Assembly: GCA_018136815.1 (NCBI GenBank)
Contig: CM030942.1
Coordinates: 1,055,797 to 1,119,796 of the forward strand
Direction: 5' to 3'
From: Isochrysis galbana
Taxonomy: Eukaryota > Haptophyta > Isochrysidales > Isochrysidaceae
DNA length: 64,000 bases
The notes under the pieces are model-generated. The model saw nothing but the letters and a program-made list of their open reading frames with translations, was not told the DNA's origin and did not search any database. The translations under genes and the position numbers were made by a program. Within the stretch, counting starts at the first letter, position 1, and each line of letters opens with the position of its first letter. This document shows, in pieces, positions 40,531 through 51,924 of this stretch.

Positions 40531-42625
40531 AACTATCGTTAAAACGATAGGGTCATGGAGCGCGCGCCGCCGCCCGCTCTCGCTGCCGCTGCCCTCGCCA
40601 TGATGGACGAAGAGCACACGGACACGCCGCTGTCGCCGAAGCGACCGCGCCAGGACGACCCCCCCAGTCAGGTGGGCACAGGAGCCGGCGGGCCGCGCCC
40701 GCGCACCACCGAGAACGAGGAGAGCACGACCAGCATGCTTGTTGTCAGCATGCAGCACACACAAGCCACATCCCACAGCCACACCAGACACATCACCCCA
40801 GTGGGACGCTCCATCAGGGAAGGCCTCCGGGCCTGGACCCTACACAGCCGCGGTACCGCCCTCGCGCTCCGGCGTGAGGTGCCGGCCCGGCACCAATACA
40901 TTCAGAACCCCAAGGGGGGCATTACGTACCAAAACAGGGGGCCCAACATGGAACAGATGTGGACCCACTGGAGAGGGGCCAAGGACAGCACAGGAGAGGG
41001 AACGACGGGGAAGCTCCCCAACGTAGCGGACGGGCCGGAGGCCAGACGCGTCTCAGACGCACAGTCGACGGTCACAACACTGGCCAAAGAGGCCCAGCAC
41101 AACAAACACCAGCACAAACAAGAGCCAACACAAAACACCCAACACACACAACCCTTGAAAAAGGGCGACACCGACTCGGACCCAACAATTCTCATGGACC
41201 CTAACGAGACTAGACCACACATGGGACTAACCACACTCCTCACCCCGGCCACTCAGGTGGCCCTCCTCGACGAAGACCTCGAGCCCATGCCCGAGGAGGA
41301 GGCAGAGTTTCCCATTGACCAGAAGATCATCATTTCCTTCACGGCCTACGAAAAGGGCCACAAAGCCAAGGACGAAGAGACCCTCGGGGCTATCGTCGCG
41401 CATCTCAACAAGCTAGAGGGCGTTGACCTCGAGCCTGACTTCTTGTCCAAGAGCGCCTCCGGGCCATGGGAAATCCTCGTAACAGCGGACTGCGCCAATC
41501 AATTTCGCGAGAAATACAAGGACGTAGCGGATTTCCGCAAGGCGGGCATCCCGTGCCCGATAGCGGTCAAGTACCAAACGCTCGACGAGAAGACTAAGAG
41601 CCTCCCCCGAGCATCGGACAAGGCGGTAGCCGGCGCCTTTAGGGACGTCTCGGCGCATCTAGTGGTACGCAACTACAAGTTCGAGCTGAAAAGCCACATC
41701 ACCATCAGCACACTCGCCAAGGCGGTCGAAAACCACGGCTTCTACTTCATCCAAGGAAATCAAGAGCGGACGAAGATCGTTACCAAGGAAGGGATCCTCG
41801 TGACCCAAGGTAAGAAAGAAGTATACCACCTGTACGTGACCCCGAAGCAAGGTTCGTTCAACTCGTTCGACTTCCCGCGCAAAATCCTTCTCACGATCAA
41901 TGGTGCCCCGTACCCAATCGAGTACGCGGTACGTAACTGCCGCGAGCTTGGCGGCGACATCAAGGACCTGAGTATCCACGCGGGGCCCAAGGGCTGCAAA
42001 GGCTACAACAAGGGATACGCCATGGCCTTCCACCCCCCGTTGCGCATCTGTATATGCACTTCTATAGAATCCACTATGATAATATAGTCTACTCAGAAGA
42101 ATCGATACTCATAAGAATAATAGAGAGATACACTGTCTTGTGTAAAGCACTATTATTCGCATATGAAACCGATTCAGCGCGAACGGCTCAAGCGGGCATG
42201 GGAAGACAACCCAAAAAAAGGATAGATGTAGGCGACCTAAGACCCGTATTTCACATAAGCGACAGAGGTGGGCTCAAACCCAGCGAGGAGCTAGCCGAGC
42301 TAGCCACCAAGCTGAGGATCGCGCACGCTGTACACGAGACAGAAGAATGAGGCAACGAGGACGAATATAACACCGGTACAACCGGCACAGAAGGGCGCCG
42401 ATAGCAACAATGCGTGCTAGACGAGACATGACCACCAAATCAAGACCGAAAAGAAGCGGCACAACAGAGAAAAAAGACCAACAGGCCTGCCCGGACCCCA
42501 CAATCCAAACCAGACCTTAGGTAGTGCACCGAGGTCGGACCCCGGAAACCGAAGAAAAAGGAAAGAAGGGGGGCAGGGGAGGAGGTGGAGGGAGGGAAGA
42601 CAAGGGCGATGGAAATAGAGGTGGC
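40531..42625 (+). mobile_element. LINE copy with intact 5' end and internal deletion
   Basis: It opens with an 8-bp stem hairpin CTATCGTT AA AACGATAG (40533-40550), then the ORF1 ATG at 40555. ORF1 runs to about 42045, where it joins directly to the C-terminal end of ORF2 (FYRIHYDNIVYSEESILIRI at about 42057, ending 42350). The endonuclease, reverse transcriptase and zinc region are missing. After that the 3' UTR matches the LINE at 4952-7843 (CAGGCCTGCCCGGACCCCAC, AGGTAGTGCACCGAGGTC) until about 42625, where similarity stops. No stem-loop/oligo(T) end or target duplication was found. It is the best view of this LINE's 5' structure. Confidence 0.85.
40555..42087 (+). pseudogene. LINE ORF1 protein, C-terminus lost
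   Basis: 510-codon frame, of which about the first 495 are ORF1. Near the N-terminus is a nuclear-signal-like LSPKRPRQDDPPSQ, repeated in the other ORF1 starts (51950, 62752: PKRPRQDDPP). The first 250 residues are polar and low-complexity. Residues 260-490 look folded (KIIISFTAYEKGH, AIVAHLNKLEGVDLEPDFL, SHITISTLAKAVENHGFYFI, KILLTINGAPYPIEYAV) and may form the RNA-binding domain expected of an ORF1 protein; GPKGCKGYNKGYA near the deletion could be the start of a lost zinc knuckle. The last residues are out of frame with ORF2. Role by analogy: packaging of the LINE RNA. Confidence 0.65.
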
Positions 42626-43450
42626 GAGTCCTGTGTATTTGCAACGCTATCTCTATCGTCTATAGATGGCTGCTGAGATGGCTGAATGAGCAAACACCCT
42701 ACCGCCCAACGCGCCCACAAGCGCTGCGCACCACGAAAAAAAAACTGAACTGCAAGACATTTTACGAGACATTTGGGCTGCAGGACGAGACATGTCTCGC
42801 CCATTTCTGAGAGACATTTGGGCTGAAAAAACGAGACATTTCCGCCAAGCCCTACTTTCTACCTACTCGTTCGCGGTAACCGCCGTTCGCCGTCGGCTCT
42901 TCCGTCGCATCGTCGCTCTCGTGTCGGCTTTCTCTTCCTTGTTTCCTTCCTTCTGTGTCTTCCCCGCCCAGGTGGAAAAAATACGTTAGTATGGAGGAAG
43001 GTTGGGTGAAAGTGAAAGTCGAGTGTGCGTGTCTCGGATTGTTGTCGGACTCGTCGGATTGGTATCCTGTCGGCCTCTGTCGCCCTCGTCCCTCGTCCCA
43101 GTCGCTCCTCGCTCCCTCGTTCTCGCTCTCGCTCTCGTTCAGTCGCAACAAGCAATCTTACAACACCAACTAAATCCACTCACTCACCCACTCACCCTCG
43201 CTATCAGCTATGTCCGCTCCGTCTTCGCGCTCGCCCTCGCCACTGCCCGCCATCCATCCTCCAACCATGGAAGATGGTCTGCCCGTCCCGCCCGCCAATG
43301 GCCGAAATGCCGTGCCTGCCGCCGCCTACCTTCCGTCCCGTTCGGTCCCTCCTGTTCCATCCGTAACCTCCAATCCGTCATGGTTGCATGTCGGTGGGGC
43401 CATGCTGTAGCTGTTGTACGCACGAGCGCGCTGCTTGCTCTGTAAGTGTA
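42626..43450. other. Spacer, no gene supported
   Basis: Contains direct repeats of GAGACATTTGGGCTG near 42767-42826. Overlapping plus-strand frames at 42990-43440 show a Ser/Arg/Pro-rich composition with no domain. Confidence 0.3.
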
Positions 43451-43454
43451 TGTA

Positions 43455-43625
43455 GGTGCGCTAATATGGTAATTATCTACTAGATATCTAGCCTTCGGCC
43501 GATTGCTATCCACCTAGATATAGATAGTGCATTGGCGCTATCCACATAGATAGAAATAGTGAAAAAGCGCCCTAGATAGGTAGATATCTGCTAGATATCC
43601 GGGTATCTAGTTCCACGCCTTACTG
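43455..43625. repeat. AT-rich palindromic element
   Basis: The word TCTACTAGATATCTAG near 43477 is echoed by GATATCTGCTAGATATCC near 43581, and CTAGATA or GATAG words recur between. The ends can fold on each other. It is probably a small MITE; I see no clear target duplication. Confidence 0.45.
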
Positions 43626-43699
43626 ATCCATGAGGGGAGACCCGTGGGCGGCCTCAGGACGGACGCTGAACCGGCTAACTCGGTTCCGGTTCACTCCCT

Positions 43700-44505
43700 A
43701 GAGTGACAGGAGCAGAGAAGAAGCCTTGAAGCCATAGTAGCAGACAACCTATTTATTTATAGTAGTACAATTTATACACCCCGGGGGTAGAGCGTAGAGC
43801 GTAGAGCACCGACGGCTTAGGCACCCTCTACAGCATGTTGGCGTGGAGATTCATACCAACGGATTTCTACAAGATACGTTTTGACGATATCGGATTCTCA
43901 GAAGAATCGGTACGTTATAAGGATAATAGAAAGATTCACAAAACCAGGCAAAACCCTGCTATTCGCGAATACGATAGACTCGGCAAGGGCCGCCCGAGCG
44001 GGGTTGGGCAGGCAACCGAAGAAAAGGATAGATATCAACGATATGCATCCTTTATTCACAACGGGATCTAGTGGCGAGTTAAAACCTAGCGGGGAACTCC
44101 AAGAAATAGCCGCCAAATTGGGGTTAGCACTAGCACATTTCGTGAAGGAACCCAAAGAGAAACACATCTAAGCCGAGAAAAAGACTCTAGACTCGGACGC
44201 AACCCGGCAACACCGCAAACCCAAACGCGACCCGCACTCCGAGACCACGAGATGGCGCCCCCCACGCAGCCGGTCACCCGCCCCACCAAAACAGACTTAC
44301 AACAGGCCTGCCCGGAACCCACGCTCCAAACCAGGCCCGTGGTAGTGCACCAGGGCCGAACCCCGGAAACCGAAAATGAAGGAATGAAGGGGGGCAGGGG
44401 AGGGGGAGGAGGGGGAGGGAGGGGAGTTAAGGGCGACGTCGGAGTAGAGAAAGGGGAACCTTGAGATAGTAGGTGTGTAGCCCGGAATCTTCATTTTTTT
44501 TGCAG
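43700..44505 (+). mobile_element. 5'-truncated LINE copy with oligo(T) end
   Basis: Starts near GACAGGAGCAGAGAAGAAGCC, which matches the LERSREE region of ORF2. A short foreign insert sits near 43765-43830. ORF2 C-terminal coding follows in two frames (WRFIPTDFYKIRFDDIGFSE; then IIERFTKPGKTLLFANTIDS, GLGRQPKKRIDINDMHPLF) with frameshifts. The 3' UTR has CAGGCCTGCCCGGAACCC and ends TAGGTGTGTAGCCCGGAATC, TTCA and eight T. Confidence 0.85.
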
Positions 44506-44524
44506 CCACTGCACAATACTAACA

Positions 44525-47500
44525 CTACACACTACCACTACCACTACCACTTCCTTTACCACTTCGTAGCACACTTCGACTACCACTACCACTTCGACTA
44601 CCACTATCACTATCACCTCGTCTCGTATCGCCATTACCGCCACGACCGGCGCCACAAATGATATACGATACGGTGTCCGAGTAGCTCTGCTCTTGCGACG
44701 GCTGCCGGCCGCGCGCCTCCTCATCATTGATGTCGGCTACGGAGCTTTCGTCCACTCTTAACATGTTATTCTCGGAGGAGACCTTAATGTACGTTCTATA
44801 GCGGGCGCGCCTGCCTAAGTGCGTCGATGAGCGAAGGAGCAACAAGGCCACGGCGACAGCCACGGCACACCGATAAAAGACGAAGACAACCGTGGAGGAG
44901 GCGCCGGGCGCGTGAAAGAGGAAATAGTAGCCGAGGCGCCAGATCAAGAGATCGAAACCGAGGATTGACGCAACCAAAGCGGTCTGTGCACGCAAAGGCG
45001 GGGGCATCGTGGCTCATGCTGCCGTAAGCGCCACCCTACAATCGCAATGCATGTTGGGAAACACGATGCTTCACGTGCGGGTGAGTAATCGAGGGCAGAT
45101 GGCGCGATCCCACAAGGATACCGACGTGCCACCTCACCTGCGTTCCAGTGGATGATGCGATCATGAATAGGGGGATCGGCCCAAGGACGAAAAAAACGAG
45201 CCAGCGCCACGAATCGCCGTGGTAGAGGCAGCCGGATAGTACCACGGCTACGACGAGCTGAATTACGACTAGCGTGGCAAAAGCCGCACTCGGCAGCAAG
45301 TGGACGGCATTGAAGGCTGGTCGAGACGCATGGAAGTGGTTGCGTAAGTGCTTGACGGCGATGAAAGCATCGAGCAAGAGCATGGCACTTGAGAGGAAGA
45401 GGATGGTGTAGAGACTGAGAACCTGAAAGATGGCGTGAGTGTGCAACGCAGACTCGATAATGAATGGTGCCCACCATGCGTGGAGGTGTGAGCGTGAGAT
45501 CTCACAAGGTAAGACGTCCACGGCTAAGGTAGTCAAAACCAAAATGCAAAGCTCAGGCGTGGGCCTGTCAAGAGAGCCAATGCCCGTGCGCTCACCTCTG
45601 AACGCCAAACACAAGGATGCCAAGCCCCAAGCCATGCCGCATGGTCCCCGTGCTTAGAGCTAGATCCATCGGATCTTAATATTCCGGGACTGCTGCCGTT
45701 GACGCCTCTGTGGCGGCCTCCGAGTCTTCCTCCGGTACAATACTCGTTGTGGTAGGCATCGCATGGCACCACGCAAATAAAGAGGTTTTGGCCATCAGCT
45801 TCGGGCGGATGCGTGAAGAGGAGTCTGGAGGTCCCGTCGATTGACACTCGCGAGGCGATAGAGAGACCACGTCCCACGCCTGCCGGATCCAAGTGGCCCC
45901 GGGTGTCGCTACCGGTCGAATCCGAAGCTTGCGGTGCATTCGCCAACTCATTCGGAGAAGTGTTCATGACGAGGGGCGATCCCCCAATGCATAGGGCGCG
46001 CCGGACGGCCTCGAAAGCGCTCTTGCTCACATGAAGAATGCGCCCAAGTAAAGTCGTAGGCGGGAGAATGACAGAGATGAGAACTGCATAGCCCTCTGAG
46101 CAAACAAGTCGGAGGCACAAGGCATGAGTACGAGGTGAAGAGAAGACATTAAACTAAGCACATGAACGTGAGCAAGGCTCGTCGTATCAACCTGTGCGAG
46201 CCCTATGCACTCTGGGGATCGGGAACCTCTTCTTGAGCATGCATGCAGCTTGCGACCTGGATAGTGAAGTTCCGACGCGACGTGCAATACGGTCGTCCGT
46301 GACAGGTCCGCGTCCGCATTCTCCTCAGTAGCATCGCCGGGGCCACCACTCGTTGCTACCGTGCTCGCACCATTACGGCGTGGCGAGGCCGCAGTATATT
46401 CAAACGCCAATGTCCGCCACCACCCATCCCATCGCATGAGTGATGGGGTACCAGCGATGGCTTGAGCGTAGGGAGTGGCGAGGGCGCGAAGCTTCTCTTT
46501 CGCAAGTTTCTTGTCATGAGGATAAAGGCCTGCGAGCATGGTGTGGGAGACAGCAATGTGAATGTTCAAGGCCGGCCATCGTGATCGCAACACGTGTGAG
46601 CGGACAAACGTTCACGCTCTCCTGCACACCATAGGGACGTGGGGGATGCGTGGCCCGCAGAGCGGTGAGAGTATTCTCAAAAGCGCGCACTCAGTCTCGA
46701 ATAGCCGCCCGAGGAGGTAATGTCCTTGTAATTCTTGTATTGCCAATAAAATCGAGACACCAGGAATTCGTCGGCGATAGCCACCACCCGAGAAATCTCG
46801 GCAAGTTCCACCGGCGTCGAGCCAAGCGATCCGAATTCAGACAGGAAACTTCCGCCACGCTGAAGGCGGGCAGAGAACGCCTGCAGGACTAGGACATACA
46901 CGGCAGTGTGAGCCCCATTCTCGCGCACAGTGGCGTCCATTTCGGACCGGCGTCTTGCCCACCTGGATGGCAAAGAGGTGGCGGTGGTAGGCAGCGCAAA
47001 GCCAGCTGAAGCTCGGTGCCACATTTGGTGCCCACCAACAGTAGGCATGCCACGATAAGGCCTCCCGAGGTCGACCGCTTTGCGCATCCGAGCCATCGGC
47101 CCACCACCGATTGCTACTGGATCCATCCTTTGATGACGCGCTTGCTTGAGCATTCGGCTCTAGCGCTTCGCCGATGATTCGATCGCTCCGCTGGGCACGA
47201 GCCGCCTCCTGAGCGTGGTTCGTATCAACCCCATCGCCTCGAAAGCCTGACGTCCACACATCCCACATGATCTACACCATCAAGTGATAAAGGGAGAGCT
47301 GTGGTGGGGTGTGTGTGTGGCGATGATAAACATGTTGCGAGAGGACTGTTTGTGCCATGCCATCACAAGGCCTAGCCGTGCCGTCTGTCGCTTCCGGTCA
47401 GACGCGGCTTGGCAATTCCACGCATTGCCTCAAGCGATACCATCAAGCCGTCCCGAAACGACCACACGCATATCGAGTGGAGAGGAGGGTGGACTCACCG

Positions 47501-48935
47501 GTTCATATGCGATGATGTGCTTTTGATCAACTTTCCTGATCCCACGCGCAAGTTCGCGGTAGAAGGGAAGTAATACGTTATGCTCAGCTCTCGGTGAGTT
47601 GTACCACCAAGACATAAAAGATGAGTACTCCCAGGGATTGTTCGTGTCGCCAGGCCATGGCTCGTTCAAGAGGTCGTGTGCTAGCACAGCAGGCTCGGAG
47701 GCAACGGCCGCAGCAATATGTGCCCAATGCTCGCTGAACGCCGTGCGTAACCCCGCCTTATCAGTGTAGAGCGCCTGCCAAAGAGGCAGGAAGAGAGATT
47801 GTGGGTGTGCACTACGTACTCTAAGCGGCGTGGCGTAGGTCTTGCTGCTACCTGTATTCGTTGAAAAATGGCATGGCGCTCGTCGCCGTCCCAAATGACC
47901 CCGCCTCACCTGCGCTGTCTTGGTCGAGACATTGGTGTTGTAGTAGCCAAAGAAGTCTCGTTCAAGGCATGCCTCGAGTCGGGGGTAGAAGCCCGCCGCG
48001 TCGAGCAGCGCCGCAACTTCAGTGCTCGTGCGTGCGCCCGCCGCTGCGACAATCTCCGCCGCGCACCATCCATCCTTTTCAACGCTGACATGATCTGGCA
48101 CAACCTCAATGAAGGGTAATGCAGAAACTTTCGAGCCGCTAGCTCCGACCCTTCCTGTCACTTGATCTTGCAAATCCGCGGCGATGACAGTTTGTTGCCC
48201 TTTCGCCAATTCCGCCTGTGGTCCGAGCAGCCGCCAAGAGCCCCGCTCGATGTGCGCGTCGCAGCTGCTTCGGTTTGCTGGGGACCATGCTGCTGCTGAT
48301 GCTCCAAAAAAGTGCGACTGCGGTATCATCAGGGGTGCAGGGAAGTCTCCATGGGGTGGGTTCATACCGCTTGCGTGGAGAGCCTCGTCGACTGCCCAGT
48401 CTGGCAGGCCGTTGCCACAGAAGCGCCGAGAAAGTACATCCGAGTGCATGTCCAAGACCACGTAGATGCCGAACTCTGCGCACGTGCGGACGATCGACTT
48501 GACCTTCTCCACGTACGACGCATCGACTGCCCCTCGGCGGGCGGGAAAGGTGCCCGCCCACAGGACGCCAAGCCGGATTGCGTTGAATCCCCACGCGGAG
48601 AGGTTAGCAGCGTCGGCGCGGCCAAAGGACGTCTCGGCGTCCCATTCCCCAGGATCAGGGATGTGCGGCGGCGTTTTGAAGACTACGTTGAGCCCATGGA
48701 AGAGCCGGACGCGCCCCAGCTCATCGACAAAGTGGCTCGTGCGAGGGTCGGCCTCAATCCATGGGTTAGCAGCTGCAGTGTTGTGGCGGTACGGGTGGAG
48801 AACGGCCTGTCGCAACTCGTATGAGCCAAGCACGAGGGTGCCGAGCAGCCACACGCCGGCGGCGCACGCGAGAAGCCAGGCGAGAGCGGCGCGGCGCAAC
48901 ATCGCCGCCGGCGGCCGATCATCCGATCCATTCAC
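44525..48935 (-). CDS. GH5 endoglycoceramidase-like enzyme with C-terminal membrane domain
   Basis: Eight exons join in phase: 48935-47910, 47774-47499, 47271-46963, 46880-46691, 46529-46257, 46095-45596, 45422-45138 and 44983-44525, coding about 1105 aa. A signal anchor (ALAWLLACAAGVWLLGTLVL) opens the protein. GH5 motifs follow: FHGLNVVFKTPPHIPD, WGFNAIRLGVLWAG, YVVLDMHSDVLSRRFCG, the acid/base Glu in LLNEPWPGD (about E380), ALSWHAYCWW, and the nucleophile in GSFLSEFG (about E552) with FYWQYKNYKD. A C-terminal beta domain has YAQAIAGTPSLMRW and HYPEGYAVLISV, the latter created by splicing. The family cleaves glycan from ceramide or sterol glycosides. Exons 7-8 encode about five membrane spans (LYTILFLSSAMLLLDAFIAV, FATLVVIQLVVAVVLSG, WLVFFVLGPIPLFMIA, ILGFDLLIWRLGYYFLF, VFVFYRCAVAVAVALLLL). 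If the exon 6-7 splice is wrong, they belong to a separate gene starting near 45635. Confidence 0.75.
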
Positions 48936-49369
48936 GTCGGTGAGAACCGTCTGTTCACGTCAATGGTGAGAATAAATAAGTACAGAGAAGAGAGGTGTGG
49001 AAATATTTATGGCCGATTGCTCTCTCCGGGTAGTCGCAGCTGACGTCAGGCTGTCGTCGGAGAGAGAGAAGAGAGAGAGAGAGAACAGCAGAGAGCTGAC
49101 GCCATCATGTCGCTAGCTTCCTCATCCTTTGATTCTCTTCTCCGTATTTTGTACTTACTCCGCAAGCTCTTTCCACAACAGCACAACTCTTACGGTATTC
49201 GTAGGTAGCTACATACTTCTTTCTGCCTCTCTCCTCCTCGCCTGCTTCCCACCCTCCCTCCTTATCCTCCTCCCTCTCCCCATTACTAGCGTATTTCAAC
49301 AGTTTCTTCTTTCTAAAACGTTGTGCCTTTCATCAACGAGGGGCGGCGGGCGGGGACGCGGCCCGGCCG
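48936..49369. promoter_or_regulatory. Probable bidirectional promoter region
   Basis: A 434-bp gap separates the divergent starts of the GH5 gene and the RBR ligase gene. It holds GAGAGA/CTCTC tracts (49053-49083, 49221-49280) and no gene. No TATA box or defined motif can be claimed. Confidence 0.35.
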
Positions 49370-51256
49370 GTGTCCCGAAAAGCAACCATCAACCAGCCTT
49401 TCGCCGTCCACCCCCGCCCTTCCCTCACTCACCTCCACGAGCGACATTGCACTCGAGGGCGGCAAATACAGCTCGCAGACGCACGAACGAATAGTCGTAT
49501 GGCACTCAAAAACGCACCAAGTACGGCACGCCGTTCGATGTCCTTCTCGGTTCAACCGCAGCAGCGTAAGCTCCGAGCGGCTGAAGAGAATGTTCTCAAC
49601 GAGGCAGCCAAGCGGGCAGAGGCTTCGGGTCAAGTTGCGCTAGAACAACTGCGCATTATGAAAGAGGCGCTGAAGTCAGCGTCAATGGCCTGGGTCAAAG
49701 AGCGGGCGTCCCAAGACAAGGCAGAGAGTCTCGACAAGGAGGACAGTCCGCATAACCAAGTCTGCAATCAGAAGCGGGCACAGCACGTGTGGACCACCGA
49801 GGAAGTGGTGGCTGAAACCATGGCCGCAAGCGATGCGGCGACACTCGCCGTGGGAGTGCCCATCAAATCGCAGCTGTTCGTTCCCTGGCGCCGTGCCTCG
49901 CAGTTGGGCCTGTTTCTACGACAGATACCTGTGGAGAACGGACCAAATGATCCGCCTGAGTTGCTCCAAGGTGCGCACGAGAGAGACTCGGGAACGGAGC
50001 TGTCAGAGGAGTCACAGTGGCACATAGATATGGCGTGCTCGTCGCCAAAGCAACAGCTCGTCCAAGCCACGACGTGCATTGATTGCGAAACAATCGTAGA
50101 TGCGTCGACCGGCGCAAGGACTGGTTCAACGGCATTTAGACAACAGCACTTCCGGTGTGGCATCTGTCTGGAGAACAGGTGGATCAGCAAGGAGACTTGT
50201 CTAAAGCTTGCCTGCTGTGGTTCAATCTATTGTGCATGGTGCTGGGCAGTCTTATTGGAGCGTGCCCTCGAAGAGCACGACGCGTCTTTGCTCCGATGCC
50301 CAACCCTGAGTTGCATGGGCCGCACGCATGCCACCGTCCAAGGACATGCGCAAGGTAGACGTGTGCGGGGCAGAGAAGACTTACCGCCTTCGCGGCAGAG
50401 GATTGACCTGCATATTCCTAAGACAATGTCGATCGATTCAAACCCTGTGCCCCCGTCCCAGATGGGTTTGCGGGATTTTACGTCCGACCTCGCGGAACTC
50501 GAGACGGTCCATGGTACTCCAGAGAAAATTGAGCAATTGAAAAAGCTGATTGTTGTGCAGGAAAGCTCGCGGGCGCGGCGTTGTCCAGACCTATCGTGCC
50601 GTAGGCTGACTGTGTGGCAGCTCGGAGCATCTAATGAGCTGACCTGCGAGTGCGGCATCCAGTATTGCTTCCGCCACGGCGGAGCTCATCTCAACGAGAC
50701 TTGTGAGGCATACCGGACCCGCATCGCCAATGCACCAACTCCCGAGATGCAGTCATACAAGCGCTACGCGCAGAAAACGCACACCAAGATCTGCCCTGGC
50801 TGCCTTTGCGGCATTGAAAAGAATGGTGGCTGTTCTCATATGACATGCAGCGCCTGCGGCACACACTTCGACTGGAAGGCCGCTCAAGTGGAGGTTCCGT
50901 GCTCCTGCTTGAATTTGTATAACCCGGATGGCAAGCTCAATCTGTGGGGGCGCCCTCCGTGTGAGGGCGCCTCTTCCATGGCAGTCGCCAAGCTTGTAGC
51001 GTGGCGTGGCGCTGTGCTTACGATGACCGCACCTGTTGTGGTCCCTGTCGGACTACCCATCGCCGGGCTACTTGGCGTCTATCGCTTGACGGTAGCCGCA
51101 CGCAAGGCGCACCCTGAGATTCGCGCAATGCTTTGCGCGCGAGCCCAAGCAAGCCGCTTCCCACCGGGCTCATTCGAGCGCACTTTCCACGAATATGGTA
51201 ACGGACGCGCCAAAGCGCGGTGGGCAAGCCTTCTGCGTTGCTTCTGTGCCCGTTGA
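49370..51256 (+). CDS. RBR-type E3 ubiquitin ligase with C-terminal hydrophobic segment
   Basis: Intronless frame, up to 628 aa. The first 250 residues are polar and helical with no known domain. RING1 starts at RCGICLENRW (about 260) with SIYCAWCWAVLL and LRCPTLSC. The IBR follows at RRCPDLSCRRLTVW and LTCECGIQYCFRHGG (about 400-445). RING2 is KICPGCLCGIEKNGGCSHMT with CSACGTHFDW; the Cys of NGGCSHM (about 487) is at the position of the catalytic cysteine that accepts ubiquitin in RBR enzymes. Near the C-terminus, VVVPVGLPIAGLLGVYRLTV (about 556-575) is hydrophobic, suggesting a membrane anchor as in RNF144-type ligases. The start could instead be the ATG near 49500 (MALKNAPSTARRS). Confidence 0.88.
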   Translation: MSRKATINQPFAVHPRPSLTHLHERHCTRGRQIQLADARTNSRMALKNAPSTARRSMSFSVQPQQRKLRAAEENVLNEAAKRAEASGQVALEQLRIMKEALKSASMAWVKERASQDKAESLDKEDSPHNQVCNQKRAQHVWTTEEVVAETMAASDAATLAVGVPIKSQLFVPWRRASQLGLFLRQIPVENGPNDPPELLQGAHERDSGTELSEESQWHIDMACSSPKQQLVQATTCIDCETIVDASTGARTGSTAFRQQHFRCGICLENRWISKETCLKLACCGSIYCAWCWAVLLERALEEHDASLLRCPTLSCMGRTHATVQGHAQGRRVRGREDLPPSRQRIDLHIPKTMSIDSNPVPPSQMGLRDFTSDLAELETVHGTPEKIEQLKKLIVVQESSRARRCPDLSCRRLTVWQLGASNELTCECGIQYCFRHGGAHLNETCEAYRTRIANAPTPEMQSYKRYAQKTHTKICPGCLCGIEKNGGCSHMTCSACGTHFDWKAAQVEVPCSCLNLYNPDGKLNLWGRPPCEGASSMAVAKLVAWRGAVLTMTAPVVVPVGLPIAGLLGVYRLTVAARKAHPEIRAMLCARAQASRFPPGSFERTFHEYGNGRAKARWASLLRCFCAR

Positions 51257-51381
51257 GTGCGAGCGCGTGCACGAGAGGCGCAACAATCTGCAATCTAGAC
51301 ATTTTGGATGAGAATTGAGAAGGTACAACCAGGAGTTTGGGTTTTTTTTTGGACGGTACCCTTTTATTCTGGTATGAGGAA

Positions 51382-51880
51382 CTATCGTTAAAACGATATG
51401 TCAGGAGCGAGCGCCACCCCCCTCCACCCTCCCTGCCCACCCCGCCACGCCGGCCGATTAGGACATGGCAGACGCGTCGACGCCCGTGCAGCCCCAAGCA
51501 GGGGCCGCGCCCGGCGTCCAGGTGGCCGCGAGCCTTGCGCAGAACAACGCACAACCCACCACCAACATGCCACCAGCACAACACACCAACCAGTCGACCC
51601 ACCACACTCAGTACTCAGCACCACAGACCGATGGAGCCTCAGGGCCCATCCTCCTATAGGGAAAGCCTCCGGGCTTGGTTGGCCCCTCACAACGCCGTGG
51701 CACTGGGCTCTAGCTCCGTGCGCAAGCATGGGGGGCAGCCCCGGCCGGTCAGCCAGACCAACATCACAAATGCAACAAAGCTGCTCAACAAGCCCAACAC
51801 ACTCTGGAGAAATCAGCAAGAATCGCCAGACAAACACAGGGGGAGGCCGAGCGCTTTCGCCACGAGGGCCTAAAGCTCTC
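51382..51880 (+). mobile_element. LINE 5' fragment
   Basis: Hairpin TATCGTT AA AACGATA (51383-51398) is followed closely by ATG-TCA-GGA-GCG. Downstream, SYRESLRAWLAPHNAVALGS corresponds to SIREGLRAWTLHSRGTALAL in the ORF1 at 40555. Frames are broken and the copy ends near 51880. Confidence 0.75.
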
Positions 51881-51924
51881 TCTCGCTCTCGCTCATCTGT
51901 AGCCTACCTTTTTCACTCCCGATC

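Noticed and set aside
45036..45635. Independent 199-aa membrane protein starting at 45635
   Set aside because: Possible, but the start would overlap the GH5 frame, while a normal GT-AG intron at 45423-45595 joins the spans to GH5 in phase. Kept as the alternative.
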